Source: Streptomyces luteolifulvus
GTDB taxonomy: Bacteria > Actinomycetota > Actinomycetes > Streptomycetales > Streptomycetaceae
DNA: 64,000 nucleotides
Direction: 5' to 3'
Assembly: GCF_008806595.1 (NCBI RefSeq)
Contig: NZ_VZRB01000035.1
Location: 1-64,000, forward strand
Position numbers and translations under genes: made by a program. This document shows positions 34,236-42,106 of this stretch, in pieces (the first letter of the stretch is position 1; each line of letters starts with the position of its first letter). The notes under the pieces are model-generated. The model saw nothing but the letters and a program-made list of their open reading frames with translations. It was not told the origin of the DNA and ran no database searches.

Positions 34236-34275
34236 GGTCCCCGGTCCGGGCGAACTCGTCGCCGGACCGGGGACC
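34236..34275. terminator. 14-bp hairpin terminator after icmF
   Basis: GGTCCCCGGTCCGG (34236-34249) pairs perfectly with CCGGACCGGGGACC (34262-34275), loop 12 nt. It lies 12 bp beyond the icmF stop on the minus strand and separates that gene from the SDR-cydAB group. Confidence 0.8.
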
Positions 34276-34287
34276 GGTGGGGCCGTG

Positions 34288-37200
34288 TCAGACGTTGCGC
34301 CGGTACTGGCCGCCGACCTCGAAGAAGGCCTCGGTGATCTGCTGAAGCGAGCAGACCCGGGCGGCGTCCATGAGGACCGCGAAGACGTTACGGCCGCTGA
34401 CCGCCGCCTCCTTCAGGGCAGCCACGGCGGCGTGGGCCTCGTCGCGATGGCCGCCATGGAAGTCGCGCACGCGCAGCAACTGGGACCCCTTCTCCTCCTC
34501 GGTGGCGCGTGCCAGCTCGATGGCGCCGGGCTCGGCGGTGTCCGCATGCGGGTTGCGGAAGGTGTTGACGCCGATGACAGGCAGGGAGCCGTCGTGCTTG
34601 CGCTGCTCGTAGAGCATCGACTCGTCCTGGATACGGCCGCGCTGATAGCCGGTCTCCATGGCACCGAGCACACCGCCGCGCTCGCTGATCCGCTCGAACT
34701 CCTGGAGCACCGCCTCCTCGACCAGGTCGGTGAGTTCGTCGATGATGAACGAGCCCTGGAGCGGGTTCTCGTTCATCGCGAGGCCCCACTCCCGATTGAT
34801 GATCAGCTGGATGGCCAGGGCCCGGCGGACGGATTCCTCGGTGGGTGTGGTGACCGCCTCGTCGTAGGCGTTGGTGTGCAGGCTGTTGCAGTTGTCGTAG
34901 ATGGCGATGAGCGCCTGCAGCGTCGTACGGATGTCGTTGAAGTCCATCTCCTGGGCGTGCAGGGAGCGGCCCGAGGTCTGGACGTGGTACTTCAGCTTCT
35001 GGCTGCGCTCGCCCGCGCCGTAGCGCTCCCGCATCGCCACGGCCCAGATACGGCGGGCGACCCGGCCCAGCACCGTGTACTCCGGGTCCATGCCGTTGGA
35101 GAAGAAGAAGGACAGGTTCGGGGCGAAGTCGTCGATGTGCATGCCCCGCGCCAGATAGGCCTCGACGTAGGTGAAGCCGTTGGCCAGGGTGAAGGCCAGC
35201 TGGCTGATGGGGTTCGCGCCGGCTTCGGCGATGTGGTAGCCGGAGATGGACACCGAGTAGAAGTTGCGGACCTTGTTCGCGATGAACCACTCCTGGATGT
35301 CGGCCATCATCCGCAGGGAGAACTCGGTGGAGAACAGACACGTGTTCTGGCCCTGGTCCTCCTTGAGGATGTCGGCCTGCACCGTGCCGCGGACGCTCGC
35401 CAGCGCGTGCGCGCGCAGCTCGGCCGCCTCGTCTGGCGACGGATCGCGGCCCTCGGCGGCACGGAACTTCCCGGTCTGCTGGTCGATGACGGTGTTGAGG
35501 AAGAACGCCAGGATGGTCGGCGCCGGTCCGTTGATCGTCATGGAGACCGAGGTCGTCGGCGCGACCAGGTCGAAGCCGTCGTAGAGCGCCTTCATGTCGT
35601 CCAGCGTGGCCACCGACACACCGGAGGTGCCGACCTTGCCGTAGATGTCGGGACGCTCGTCCGGGTCGCGGCCGTAGAGCGTGACCGAGTCGAAGGCGGT
35701 CGACAGACGGGTGGCCGGCTGGCCCTCGGACAGCAGCTTGAAGCGCCGGTTGGTGCGGAACGGATCGCCCTCGCCGGCGAACATCCGCGCCGGGTCCTCT
35801 CCGTCGCGCTTGAAGGGGAACACCCCGGCGGTGAAGGGGAAGGAGCCGGGCAGGTTCTCCCGGCGCCAGAACCGCACCAGTTCGCCGTGGTCGGTGTACC
35901 GGGGCAGGGCGACACGGGCGACCTTGTTGCCGGACAGCGACTCACGCGTCAGCTTCGTACGGATCTCCCTGTCCCGGACCTTCACGACCTGCTCGTCGCC
36001 GGAGTAGGAGGCGACGATCGAGGGCCACTTCTCGATCTGTTCCGCGACGACGTGCGGGAGCTGCCTGCGGGCGTCGTCGAGCAGCGCCTCCACGTTCGCG
36101 GCGTCGGAGCCGGCCCCGACGAGCTCACCCCGGACCAGGTCCAGGCGCTGCACGCGCCGGGCGCCTTCGGCCAGCCGGTCGGTCTCGGTGTGGTACCTGC
36201 GGACCGTCTCGGTGATCTCGGCGAGATAGCGCACCCGGTCCGTGGGCACGACCTGGCGGATACCGGAGGAGTGACGTACATCGACGGTCGGCAGCGTGCC
36301 CTCGGACAGCGGCAGTCCCTGCTCGGCCAGGGCCGACCTGACGTGCTGGTAGAGCGCGGTGACACCGTCGTCGTTGAACGTCGCCGCCGAGGATCCGAAC
36401 ACCGGCATGTCCTCGGGTTTCCTACCGAACGCCTCGCGGTTGCGGACCAGTTGGCGGCCCACGTCGCGCAGGGCGTCCTTGGCGCCGCGCCGCTCGAACT
36501 TGTTGATCGCCACGACGTCGGCGAAGTCGAGCATGTCGATCTTCTCCAGCTGCGAGGCGGCGCCGAACTCCGGCGTCATCACATACATCGACGTGTCCAC
36601 AAACGGCACGATCGCCGCGTCGCCCTGGCCGATGCCCGGCGTCTCCACGACGATCAGGTCGAACCCGGCGGCCTTGACGACGTCGATCACATCGGAGAGA
36701 TGCTCGGGCAGCTCATGGCTGCCACGAGTGGCCAGGCTCCGGAAGAAGACCCGGTTCCCGTCCAGGGAGTTCATACGGATCCGGTCACCGAGCAGCGCGC
36801 CGCCGCCACGGCGCCGGGTCGGGTCGACGGCGATCACCGCGATGCGCAGCTTGTCCTGCTGGTCGACACGGAAGCGGCGCACCAGCTCGTCGGTCAGCGA
36901 GGACTTGCCCGAGCCGCCGGTTCCGGTGATGCCGAGCACCGGCCGGGGCCGTGCGGCCGCGGCGGCACGCAGCTGCTCCAGGAGATCGGGGGACAGCTTG
37001 CCGAGCTCCGCACCGGTGATGGCGCGGGCGATGGCGAACCGGTCCCCGGCCAGTACGGCTGCTGCGTCGGCCTGCTTGCTGTCCCAGAGGTCGAAGTCGC
37101 AGTCCTTCACCACCGAGTTGACCATTCCGGCCAGGCCCATGCGCTGACCGTCCTCGGGGGAGAAGATGGTCACGCCGCTCCGGCGCAGCCGGGCGATCTC

Positions 37201-37518
37201 CTCGGGCACGATGACGCCGCCTCCGCCGCCCACCACCCGGATGTGGTCCGCGCCCCGCTCGCGCAGCGACTGGACGAGGTACTCGAAGTACTCGACGTGC
37301 CCGCCCTGGTAGGACGAGACGGCCACGCCGTGGGCGTCCTCCTCGAGCGCCGCGTCCACGACCTCCTGAACCGACCGGTTGTGCCCGAGGTGGATCACCT
37401 CGGCGCCCTGGGACTGGAAGATCCGTCGCATGATGTTGATCGACGCGTCGTGCCCGTCGAACAGGGCCGACGCGGTGACCAGGCGGACAGGGTGCACGGG
37501 ACGGTGCAGATCGCTCAT
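34288..37518 (-). CDS. icmF: Fused isobutyryl-CoA mutase IcmF
   Basis: A 1076-residue fusion in the IcmF order. The N-terminal B12-binding domain has FDGHDASINIMRR; the middle MeaI-type G-protein chaperone has GITGTGGSGKSSL and ETPGIGQGD; the C-terminal TIM-barrel mutase domain has LPGSFPFTAGVFPFKR, SVSMTINGPAPTILAF and VQADILKEDQGQNT. The FTAGVFPF stretch fits IcmF and not methylmalonyl-CoA mutase. The enzyme interconverts isobutyryl-CoA and n-butyryl-CoA, in valine and fatty-acid metabolism. ATG at 37518 follows GGAAGG. A 12-bp palindrome overlaps the candidate promoter. Confidence 0.93.
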   Translation of the reverse strand: MSDLHRPVHPVRLVTASALFDGHDASINIMRRIFQSQGAEVIHLGHNRSVQEVVDAALEEDAHGVAVSSYQGGHVEYFEYLVQSLRERGADHIRVVGGGGGVIVPEEIARLRRSGVTIFSPEDGQRMGLAGMVNSVVKDCDFDLWDSKQADAAAVLAGDRFAIARAITGAELGKLSPDLLEQLRAAAAARPRPVLGITGTGGSGKSSLTDELVRRFRVDQQDKLRIAVIAVDPTRRRGGGALLGDRIRMNSLDGNRVFFRSLATRGSHELPEHLSDVIDVVKAAGFDLIVVETPGIGQGDAAIVPFVDTSMYVMTPEFGAASQLEKIDMLDFADVVAINKFERRGAKDALRDVGRQLVRNREAFGRKPEDMPVFGSSAATFNDDGVTALYQHVRSALAEQGLPLSEGTLPTVDVRHSSGIRQVVPTDRVRYLAEITETVRRYHTETDRLAEGARRVQRLDLVRGELVGAGSDAANVEALLDDARRQLPHVVAEQIEKWPSIVASYSGDEQVVKVRDREIRTKLTRESLSGNKVARVALPRYTDHGELVRFWRRENLPGSFPFTAGVFPFKRDGEDPARMFAGEGDPFRTNRRFKLLSEGQPATRLSTAFDSVTLYGRDPDERPDIYGKVGTSGVSVATLDDMKALYDGFDLVAPTTSVSMTINGPAPTILAFFLNTVIDQQTGKFRAAEGRDPSPDEAAELRAHALASVRGTVQADILKEDQGQNTCLFSTEFSLRMMADIQEWFIANKVRNFYSVSISGYHIAEAGANPISQLAFTLANGFTYVEAYLARGMHIDDFAPNLSFFFSNGMDPEYTVLGRVARRIWAVAMRERYGAGERSQKLKYHVQTSGRSLHAQEMDFNDIRTTLQALIAIYDNCNSLHTNAYDEAVTTPTEESVRRALAIQLIINREWGLAMNENPLQGSFIIDELTDLVEEAVLQEFERISERGGVLGAMETGYQRGRIQDESMLYEQRKHDGSLPVIGVNTFRNPHADTAEPGAIELARATEEEKGSQLLRVRDFHGGHRDEAHAAVAALKEAAVSGRNVFAVLMDAARVCSLQQITEAFFEVGGQYRRNV

Positions 37519-37561
37519 GGGGGCCTTCCCAGGCAGGGCAGGAGAACGCTGACTGAGATAG

Positions 37562-37577
37562 ATAGTAGGACGTCCTA
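37562..37577 (-). promoter_or_regulatory. Operator-like palindrome at the icmF promoter
   Basis: TAGGACGTCCTA (37566-37577) is a perfect 12-bp palindrome in the icmF leader. Read on the minus strand, TACTAT (37567-37562) right after it could be a -10 box, so a bound repressor would block RNA polymerase. No regulator gene is adjacent. TetR- or MerR-family binding is possible; the sequence alone does not decide. Confidence 0.55.
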
Positions 37578-37679
37578 GTAAATTGCCGCGAGCGGGCAGC
37601 GGTGTGAGCAGAGGCACAGTGGCCCCGGCGACGAAGCGCTTCAGGAGATGGTGTGGTACGGAGAACGAGCTCGGGGCCG

Positions 37680-37724
37680 CTGCTGGTGATCACCGGAGTC
37701 GGTGCGTCCGGTGATCACCAGCAG
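37680..37724. terminator. 18-bp hairpin terminator after the ABM gene
   Basis: An uninterrupted 18-bp stem (arms 37680-37697 and 37707-37724, core GGTGATCACC in each) with a 9-nt loop begins 2 bp after the stop of the minus-strand ABM gene. It should stop that transcript before icmF. Confidence 0.85.
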
Positions 37725-37726
37725 GA

Positions 37727-38059
37727 CTACTCCCGACCGGTCACGGCCATTTCCCCGAGGAGCGACCAGTCCTCCTGCGGAACGGTCACGTTCATGACAC
37801 GCGGCGTCTCGACCAGATGGGGCGGCAGCGTCTGCTGCGCTGCCTTGAAGTGCGCGGACTGCACATGCCTGACTCCGGCCTCGTCGTCGCGGAAGGCTTC
37901 GACCAGGACGTACTCCGTCGGGTCCGCAAGGCTGCGCGACCAGTCGAACCACAGGCAGCCGGGCTCGGCACGTGTGGCCCGGGTGAAGTCAGCAGTGATC
38001 TCGGGCCAACGATCGGCGTGTTCGGGGCGGACCCGGAATTTTGCGGTGATGAAGATCAT
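37727..38059 (-). CDS. ABM-fold monooxygenase-like protein (110 aa)
   Basis: A 110-residue protein of the antibiotic biosynthesis monooxygenase fold (quinol monooxygenase YgiN-like). FITAKFRVRPEHADRWPEI, EPGCLWFDWSRS, YVLVEAFRDDEAGVRHVQSAHF are the family features, with the conserved His near residue 70. Members oxidise quinols or phenols without a cofactor, or bind heme. The gene is 85 bp downstream of the ABC operon and followed by a strong terminator; whether it shares that transcript is unclear. Confidence 0.82.
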   Translation of the reverse strand: MIFITAKFRVRPEHADRWPEITADFTRATRAEPGCLWFDWSRSLADPTEYVLVEAFRDDEAGVRHVQSAHFKAAQQTLPPHLVETPRVMNVTVPQEDWSLLGEMAVTGRE

Positions 38060-38144
38060 GTGATTCCTTCGCTGATGTCTGTGCGCTGCGCGGCGCAGCC
38101 GCCCGCATCAAGCAGACGGTGGCGCCGGGCACCCCGACGGACGG

Positions 38145-39224
38145 TTACGGCTGAAGTATCAGCCGGCCCTCGGTGTACGGAAGGACCTTGGCGCGCGGCA
38201 GATGGACCAGGACCTCCTCGCCCGCCGGCACTCCCTCCTCCCGCGGCGTCTTGGCCCTGACCAGCTGTCCGGCGACCTCGACCTCGAGTACGCGCTGCGC
38301 CCCGTGGTCCCTCACCCCGAGCAGTCTGCCGGGGAAGGTGTTGTGACCGGGGTCCGTGACGACCTTGACGTACTCCGGCCGGACCCCCACCTGGACCTCG
38401 GTCGTGCTCCGCGGGATGTCCCAGGCAACGGACAACGTCCTGCCGCCCAGTGCGAAGGGCCCGTCGTTGTTGTCCACGGTGAGGAAGTTCATCGCCGGTG
38501 AGCCGATGAAGTAGCCGACGTAGGTGGACGAGGGCGCCTCGAAGAGCTGCTCCGGGGTGCCTTGCTGCACGGCGCGGCCGTCCTTCATGACCAGCACTTC
38601 CTGCGCGAAGCTCATCGCCTCGTACTGGTCGTGCGTCACGTAGATCACCGTGGGCCTGAACTGCTCGGTGATCTCCCGGATCTTGCGCCGCAGCATGTGT
38701 TTCAGCTGCGGATCGATGACGGTGAGCGGCTCGTCCATCAGCACGGCCGCCACGTCGTCGCGGACCAGCCCGCGGCCGAGCGAGATCAGCTGCTTGTCGT
38801 CGGCGGTGAGTCCGCGGGCGGGCTGTCCCAACCGGTCGCGCAGATCCAGGGCCGCGGCGACCTGCTGGACCTTGGCGTCGATCCTCGCCCTGTCCCAGCG
38901 TCGGCACTGCAGCGGAAAGGCGAGGTTCTCGTAGACCGTCATCGACTTGTAGATGACGGGGAACTGGAAGACCTGGGCGATGTTACGAGCCTTCGTGGGC
39001 AGGGCGGTGACGTCGACGCCGTCGAACAGCACCTGTCCCCGGGACGGTGTGACCAGGCCGGACAGGATGTTCAGCAGCGTCGTCTTGCCACAGCCCGAGG
39101 GCCCGACCAGGGCATAGGTCTTGCCCGACTCGAAGGTCAGGTTCAGCGGTTTGAGGGCCCACCGCTCCTCCTCGGCATCCGGTTCGTAGGCGTGCGCGAC
39201 GTCGACGATGTCCAACTGCGCCAT
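38145..39224 (-). CDS. ABC importer ATPase, GlpT-like, with divergent signature motif
   Basis: A 359-residue sugar/polyol-type ATPase. Walker A GPSGCGKTT and Walker B VAAVLMDEPLTVIDP are intact, and a C-terminal TOBE-like domain follows (about 240-359). The LSGGQ signature is replaced by LTADDKQ within GLTADDKQLISLGRGL. The same replacement occurs, from memory, in GlpT of the rhizobial glycerol importer, where two unlike ATPases work as a pair. That supports a heterodimer with the ATPase encoded 1 bp upstream. It would drive uptake of glycerol or another small polyol. Confidence 0.82.
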   Translation of the reverse strand: MAQLDIVDVAHAYEPDAEEERWALKPLNLTFESGKTYALVGPSGCGKTTLLNILSGLVTPSRGQVLFDGVDVTALPTKARNIAQVFQFPVIYKSMTVYENLAFPLQCRRWDRARIDAKVQQVAAALDLRDRLGQPARGLTADDKQLISLGRGLVRDDVAAVLMDEPLTVIDPQLKHMLRRKIREITEQFRPTVIYVTHDQYEAMSFAQEVLVMKDGRAVQQGTPEQLFEAPSSTYVGYFIGSPAMNFLTVDNNDGPFALGGRTLSVAWDIPRSTTEVQVGVRPEYVKVVTDPGHNTFPGRLLGVRDHGAQRVLEVEVAGQLVRAKTPREEGVPAGEEVLVHLPRAKVLPYTEGRLILQP

Positions 39225-39225
39225 G

Positions 39226-40314
39226 TCAACGCCCTTCCACTGAAGCGAGATCGTATGAAGGTGTCCGCACGAGCGTCCCCTCTTCGTCGAAGGCGAACAG
39301 CCGGTCGGGACGCAGCCGCAGCCGGACCAGATCGCCGAGGGCGACGTCGTGGATCCCCTCGATCTGCACGACGAAAGGGCTCTGGCCGACAGCCACGTGA
39401 ACGAAGGTCTCGGATCCGGAGATCTCCACGAAGGCGACCACCCCTTCGACCCCGGCGACGGCCAGGCTGACGTCCGTGGCGCGCAGGCCGAACTGGTAGG
39501 TGCCGTCGGGCAGATCGGCCAGGTGCGCGGACACATGTGTGGCCTGGAAGCCGGCCACCGTGACCTGGCCGCTCTCGAGCCGGCCCGTGAAGATGTTCAT
39601 GGGCGGGTCGTTGATGATGGACGCCACCGTGGTGGTCGCCGGGCGTTCGTACACCTCCTGCGGAGTGCCGGTCTGCAGGATTCGTCCCTCGTGCATGACC
39701 AGCACCACGTCCCCGAGCATCATGGCCTCGGCGGGTTCCGTGGTCGTGTAGATGACGATCGTCTCGCCCCGGTCCGAGAAGAGGGTCTTGAACTCGTCGC
39801 GCAACTGCTCACGCAGCTTGTAGTCCAGGTTCGCCAGCGGCTCGTCGAGCAGGAGGATGCCGGTGCCGCGTGCCAGGGCGCGGGCCATGGCGACGCGCTG
39901 CTGCTGGCCGCCGGAGAGCTGGGACGGCTTGCGCTTCTCGAAGTCCGTGAGCCCCACACTCGCCAGGCTCTGCCGAACCCGGCGCTGGATCTCCTCGCGG
40001 GACAGCCCGGCCCGCTTCAGCGGGAAGGCCACGTTGTGGAACACACTGAGATGCGGGTAATTGATGAACTGCTGGTAGACCATGGCGATGTCGCGCTGCC
40101 ACACCGGTGTCCCGAGGAAGTCCGCTCCCGCCCGGGTCAGGGAGCCGGAATCCACTTTCTGCAGGCCGGCCAGGACCCGCAGCAGCGTTGTCTTTCCGGC
40201 CATCGTCCGGCCGATGACGGTATGGAGCCGCCCCGGCTGGAAGGCTGCGGTCACGTTGGTGAGGTGGTCGACGCCGTCGACGGTCAGACACAGATCGGTG
40301 GCACTCAGGTTCAT
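39226..40314 (-). CDS. ABC importer ATPase, GlpS-like, canonical signature
   Basis: A 362-residue partner ATPase. Walker A is GRTMAGKTT (Arg-Thr-Met in the variable positions), the signature is QLSGGQQQRVAMARAL, and Walker B is GILLLDEPLANLD. The His-loop position reads IYTTTEPAEAM, with Thr where His is usual, so its own catalytic site may be weak. A TOBE-like C-terminus follows. One ATPase lacks the signature and the other the switch His, suggesting one good composite ATP site. ATG overlaps the permease stop (ATGA). Confidence 0.83.
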   Translation of the reverse strand: MNLSATDLCLTVDGVDHLTNVTAAFQPGRLHTVIGRTMAGKTTLLRVLAGLQKVDSGSLTRAGADFLGTPVWQRDIAMVYQQFINYPHLSVFHNVAFPLKRAGLSREEIQRRVRQSLASVGLTDFEKRKPSQLSGGQQQRVAMARALARGTGILLLDEPLANLDYKLREQLRDEFKTLFSDRGETIVIYTTTEPAEAMMLGDVVLVMHEGRILQTGTPQEVYERPATTTVASIINDPPMNIFTGRLESGQVTVAGFQATHVSAHLADLPDGTYQFGLRATDVSLAVAGVEGVVAFVEISGSETFVHVAVGQSPFVVQIEGIHDVALGDLVRLRLRPDRLFAFDEEGTLVRTPSYDLASVEGR

Positions 40315-41156
40315 CGGACGGCTCCCGACAGGTTCCCCTTGGACAACAGGCGCTCCACCCACAGGGCGAGCAGTATCAGTGGCGCCACGCCGAAGAGCGC
40401 GGCGGCGGACAGCGTCCACCACGGCGGAATCGAGGAGTTGAGGGCAACGACCGCCTGGGGCAGGGTCTGCACCTCGGTGAAGGTCAGCCGGAAGGCGAAG
40501 AAGAAGTCGTTCCAGCCGAACACGGCGCAGAACATCGCCGCCACGGTCAGCCCGGGCAGGGAGTTCGGCAGGATCGCCCGTACGAAGGTCTGGAACGGGC
40601 CGCAGCCGTCCAGCATCGCCATCTCGTCGATCTCCCGCGGGATGCCGTTGAAGAAGTCCACCATCACCCAGACCGCGATCGGCAGCAGCAGAGCGACCGT
40701 CACGATGACCAGGCCCGCGATGCTGTCCAGCAGGCCGCCCCACTGCAGGAGATAGAAGAAGGGAATCACCAGGACGACCGGCGGCATGATCCGTTGGGAG
40801 ACGAAGAAGAAGACGATGTCGCTGTTCTTGATGAAGCCCAGCCGGAACCGGTAGCGGGACAGGGCGTAGGCGGCCAGCGACCCCAGGGCCAGGCTGATGG
40901 CGGACGCTGCGACGGTGACGATCGCGCTGTCGATGAAGGGATCGATCACATCGACACCGCCGGCTCCGCCGAAGATGTTGCGCCAGCCGGTCAGGGTGGG
41001 CTCGTACTGTGCCCATGGAAGGTAGGTGGGACCGCCCTGGACCGCGTTGGCGTTCTTGAAGCTCGTCGTCATGGCCCAGAAGAACGGTCCCGCGACGAAG
41101 CAGGCCCACAGGGCGATCACGGTGTATTTGAACATGGGATAAAGGCGCGACCTCAT
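40311..41156 (-). CDS. ABC sugar/polyol transporter permease (MalG-like)
   Basis: A 281-residue permease with six predicted helices. The EAA loop, in EIDEMAMLDGCGPFQTFVRAILP, contacts the ATPases. It belongs to the CUT1/MalG group and matches GlpQ of the glycerol system in operon position. Its ATG overlaps the stop of the other permease gene (ATGA), and its stop overlaps the next ATPase start. Confidence 0.87.
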   Translation of the reverse strand: MRSRLYPMFKYTVIALWACFVAGPFFWAMTTSFKNANAVQGGPTYLPWAQYEPTLTGWRNIFGGAGGVDVIDPFIDSAIVTVAASAISLALGSLAAYALSRYRFRLGFIKNSDIVFFFVSQRIMPPVVLVIPFFYLLQWGGLLDSIAGLVIVTVALLLPIAVWVMVDFFNGIPREIDEMAMLDGCGPFQTFVRAILPNSLPGLTVAAMFCAVFGWNDFFFAFRLTFTEVQTLPQAVVALNSSIPPWWTLSAAALFGVAPLILLALWVERLLSKGNLSGAVR

Positions 41157-42031
41157 GAGTCCCCCTTCAGCTTGAAGGCCCTGGTGAGCAGGGCGGCGAC
41201 GACCGTGAGCGTCACGATCATCAGGACGAGGTAGGTCAGGGACATCGCCCCGCTGTAGCCGGTCTGCTGGTCCCTCAGCCCCTGGATGTAGAGGTAGTAG
41301 CCCGGCGTCTCCGTGGAGGAGCCGGGCCCGCCGGAGGTCAGGACGTAGACGCTGTCGGAGAGCTTGGACGCCTCGATCAGCCGGATGACGACCGCCGCGA
41401 CGGACACCGGAGCCATCAGCGGGAACGTCACCTTCCAGAAGGTGCGCCAGGTGCCGGCGCCGTCGATCGCTGCGGCCATGAACGGTTCCTTCGGCAGGCT
41501 GAGCAGGCCGGCGAGCAGCAGCAGGAACAGGAAGGGCGTCCACTGCCAGACCTCGACCGTCATCAGCGCGACCAGCGCCGGCCCGGACTCGGTGAGCCAG
41601 GGAACGCTGCTCAGGCCCAGCATCCCCAGGAGATCGTTCACCGGCCCCAGCGACTCGTGGAAGATCGTCTGCCAGATGGCGGCCATCACCACGGGCGTGG
41701 TCATCATGGGGACGAGGAACAGCACCCGCCAGAACCGGCGGCCGCGCACCTCGCGCCAGACCAGCAGGGCCATACCGAACCCGATGACGTACTGGATCAC
41801 GACCGACCCGCCGGCCAGCAGTATCAGCCGGGTGATGGAGGTCCAGAAGCGGCTGTCGTGCAGCATCGCGGTGTAGTTGGCCCCTCCGATGAAGTCCATC
41901 TGAGGGTGGCTGACGTTCCATCCGGAGAAGCTGACGCGGATGGTGAACAGCAGCGGGAAAATGATGATCAGAAAGAGTGTGAGCAGTCCCGGCAGCAGGA
42001 ACATGCTCTTGTGCCGGCGCAGGCCGTCCAT
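41153..42031 (-). CDS. ABC sugar/polyol transporter permease (MalF-like)
   Basis: A 292-residue permease with six predicted helices and the EAA loop at EPFMAAAIDGAGTWRTFWKV. It is the partner of the downstream permease; its position matches GlpP of the glycerol importer. It follows the binding-protein gene by 75 bp, a gap that contains a strong hairpin, so it is probably made at lower levels than the binding protein. Confidence 0.87.
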   Translation of the reverse strand: MDGLRRHKSMFLLPGLLTLFLIIIFPLLFTIRVSFSGWNVSHPQMDFIGGANYTAMLHDSRFWTSITRLILLAGGSVVIQYVIGFGMALLVWREVRGRRFWRVLFLVPMMTTPVVMAAIWQTIFHESLGPVNDLLGMLGLSSVPWLTESGPALVALMTVEVWQWTPFLFLLLLAGLLSLPKEPFMAAAIDGAGTWRTFWKVTFPLMAPVSVAAVVIRLIEASKLSDSVYVLTSGGPGSSTETPGYYLYIQGLRDQQTGYSGAMSLTYLVLMIVTLTVVAALLTRAFKLKGDS

Positions 42032-42059
42032 GGTTCTCCTTGCGGAAGGGGGCGGGCGG

Positions 42060-42091
42060 CCCCGGTGGCCGGTCGGGTCCGGCCACCGGGG
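42060..42091 (-). terminator. 13-bp hairpin behind the binding-protein gene
   Basis: CCCCGGTGGCCGG and CCGGCCACCGGGG form a perfect stem with a 6-nt loop, in the gap between the binding-protein stop (42107) and the permease start (42031). In such operons an intercistronic hairpin usually terminates part of the transcripts or protects the upstream mRNA, raising binding-protein levels. Confidence 0.7.
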
Positions 42092-42106
42092 CGTCCTGCG
42101 GTCGGA

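Noticed and set aside
34288..37518. Methylmalonyl-CoA mutase
   Set aside because: The three-part fusion and the FTAGVFPF active-site stretch fit IcmF.
34285..37578. 1097-codon plus-strand frame opposite icmF
   Set aside because: Antisense artefact of G+C-rich codon bias; icmF has complete catalytic domains.
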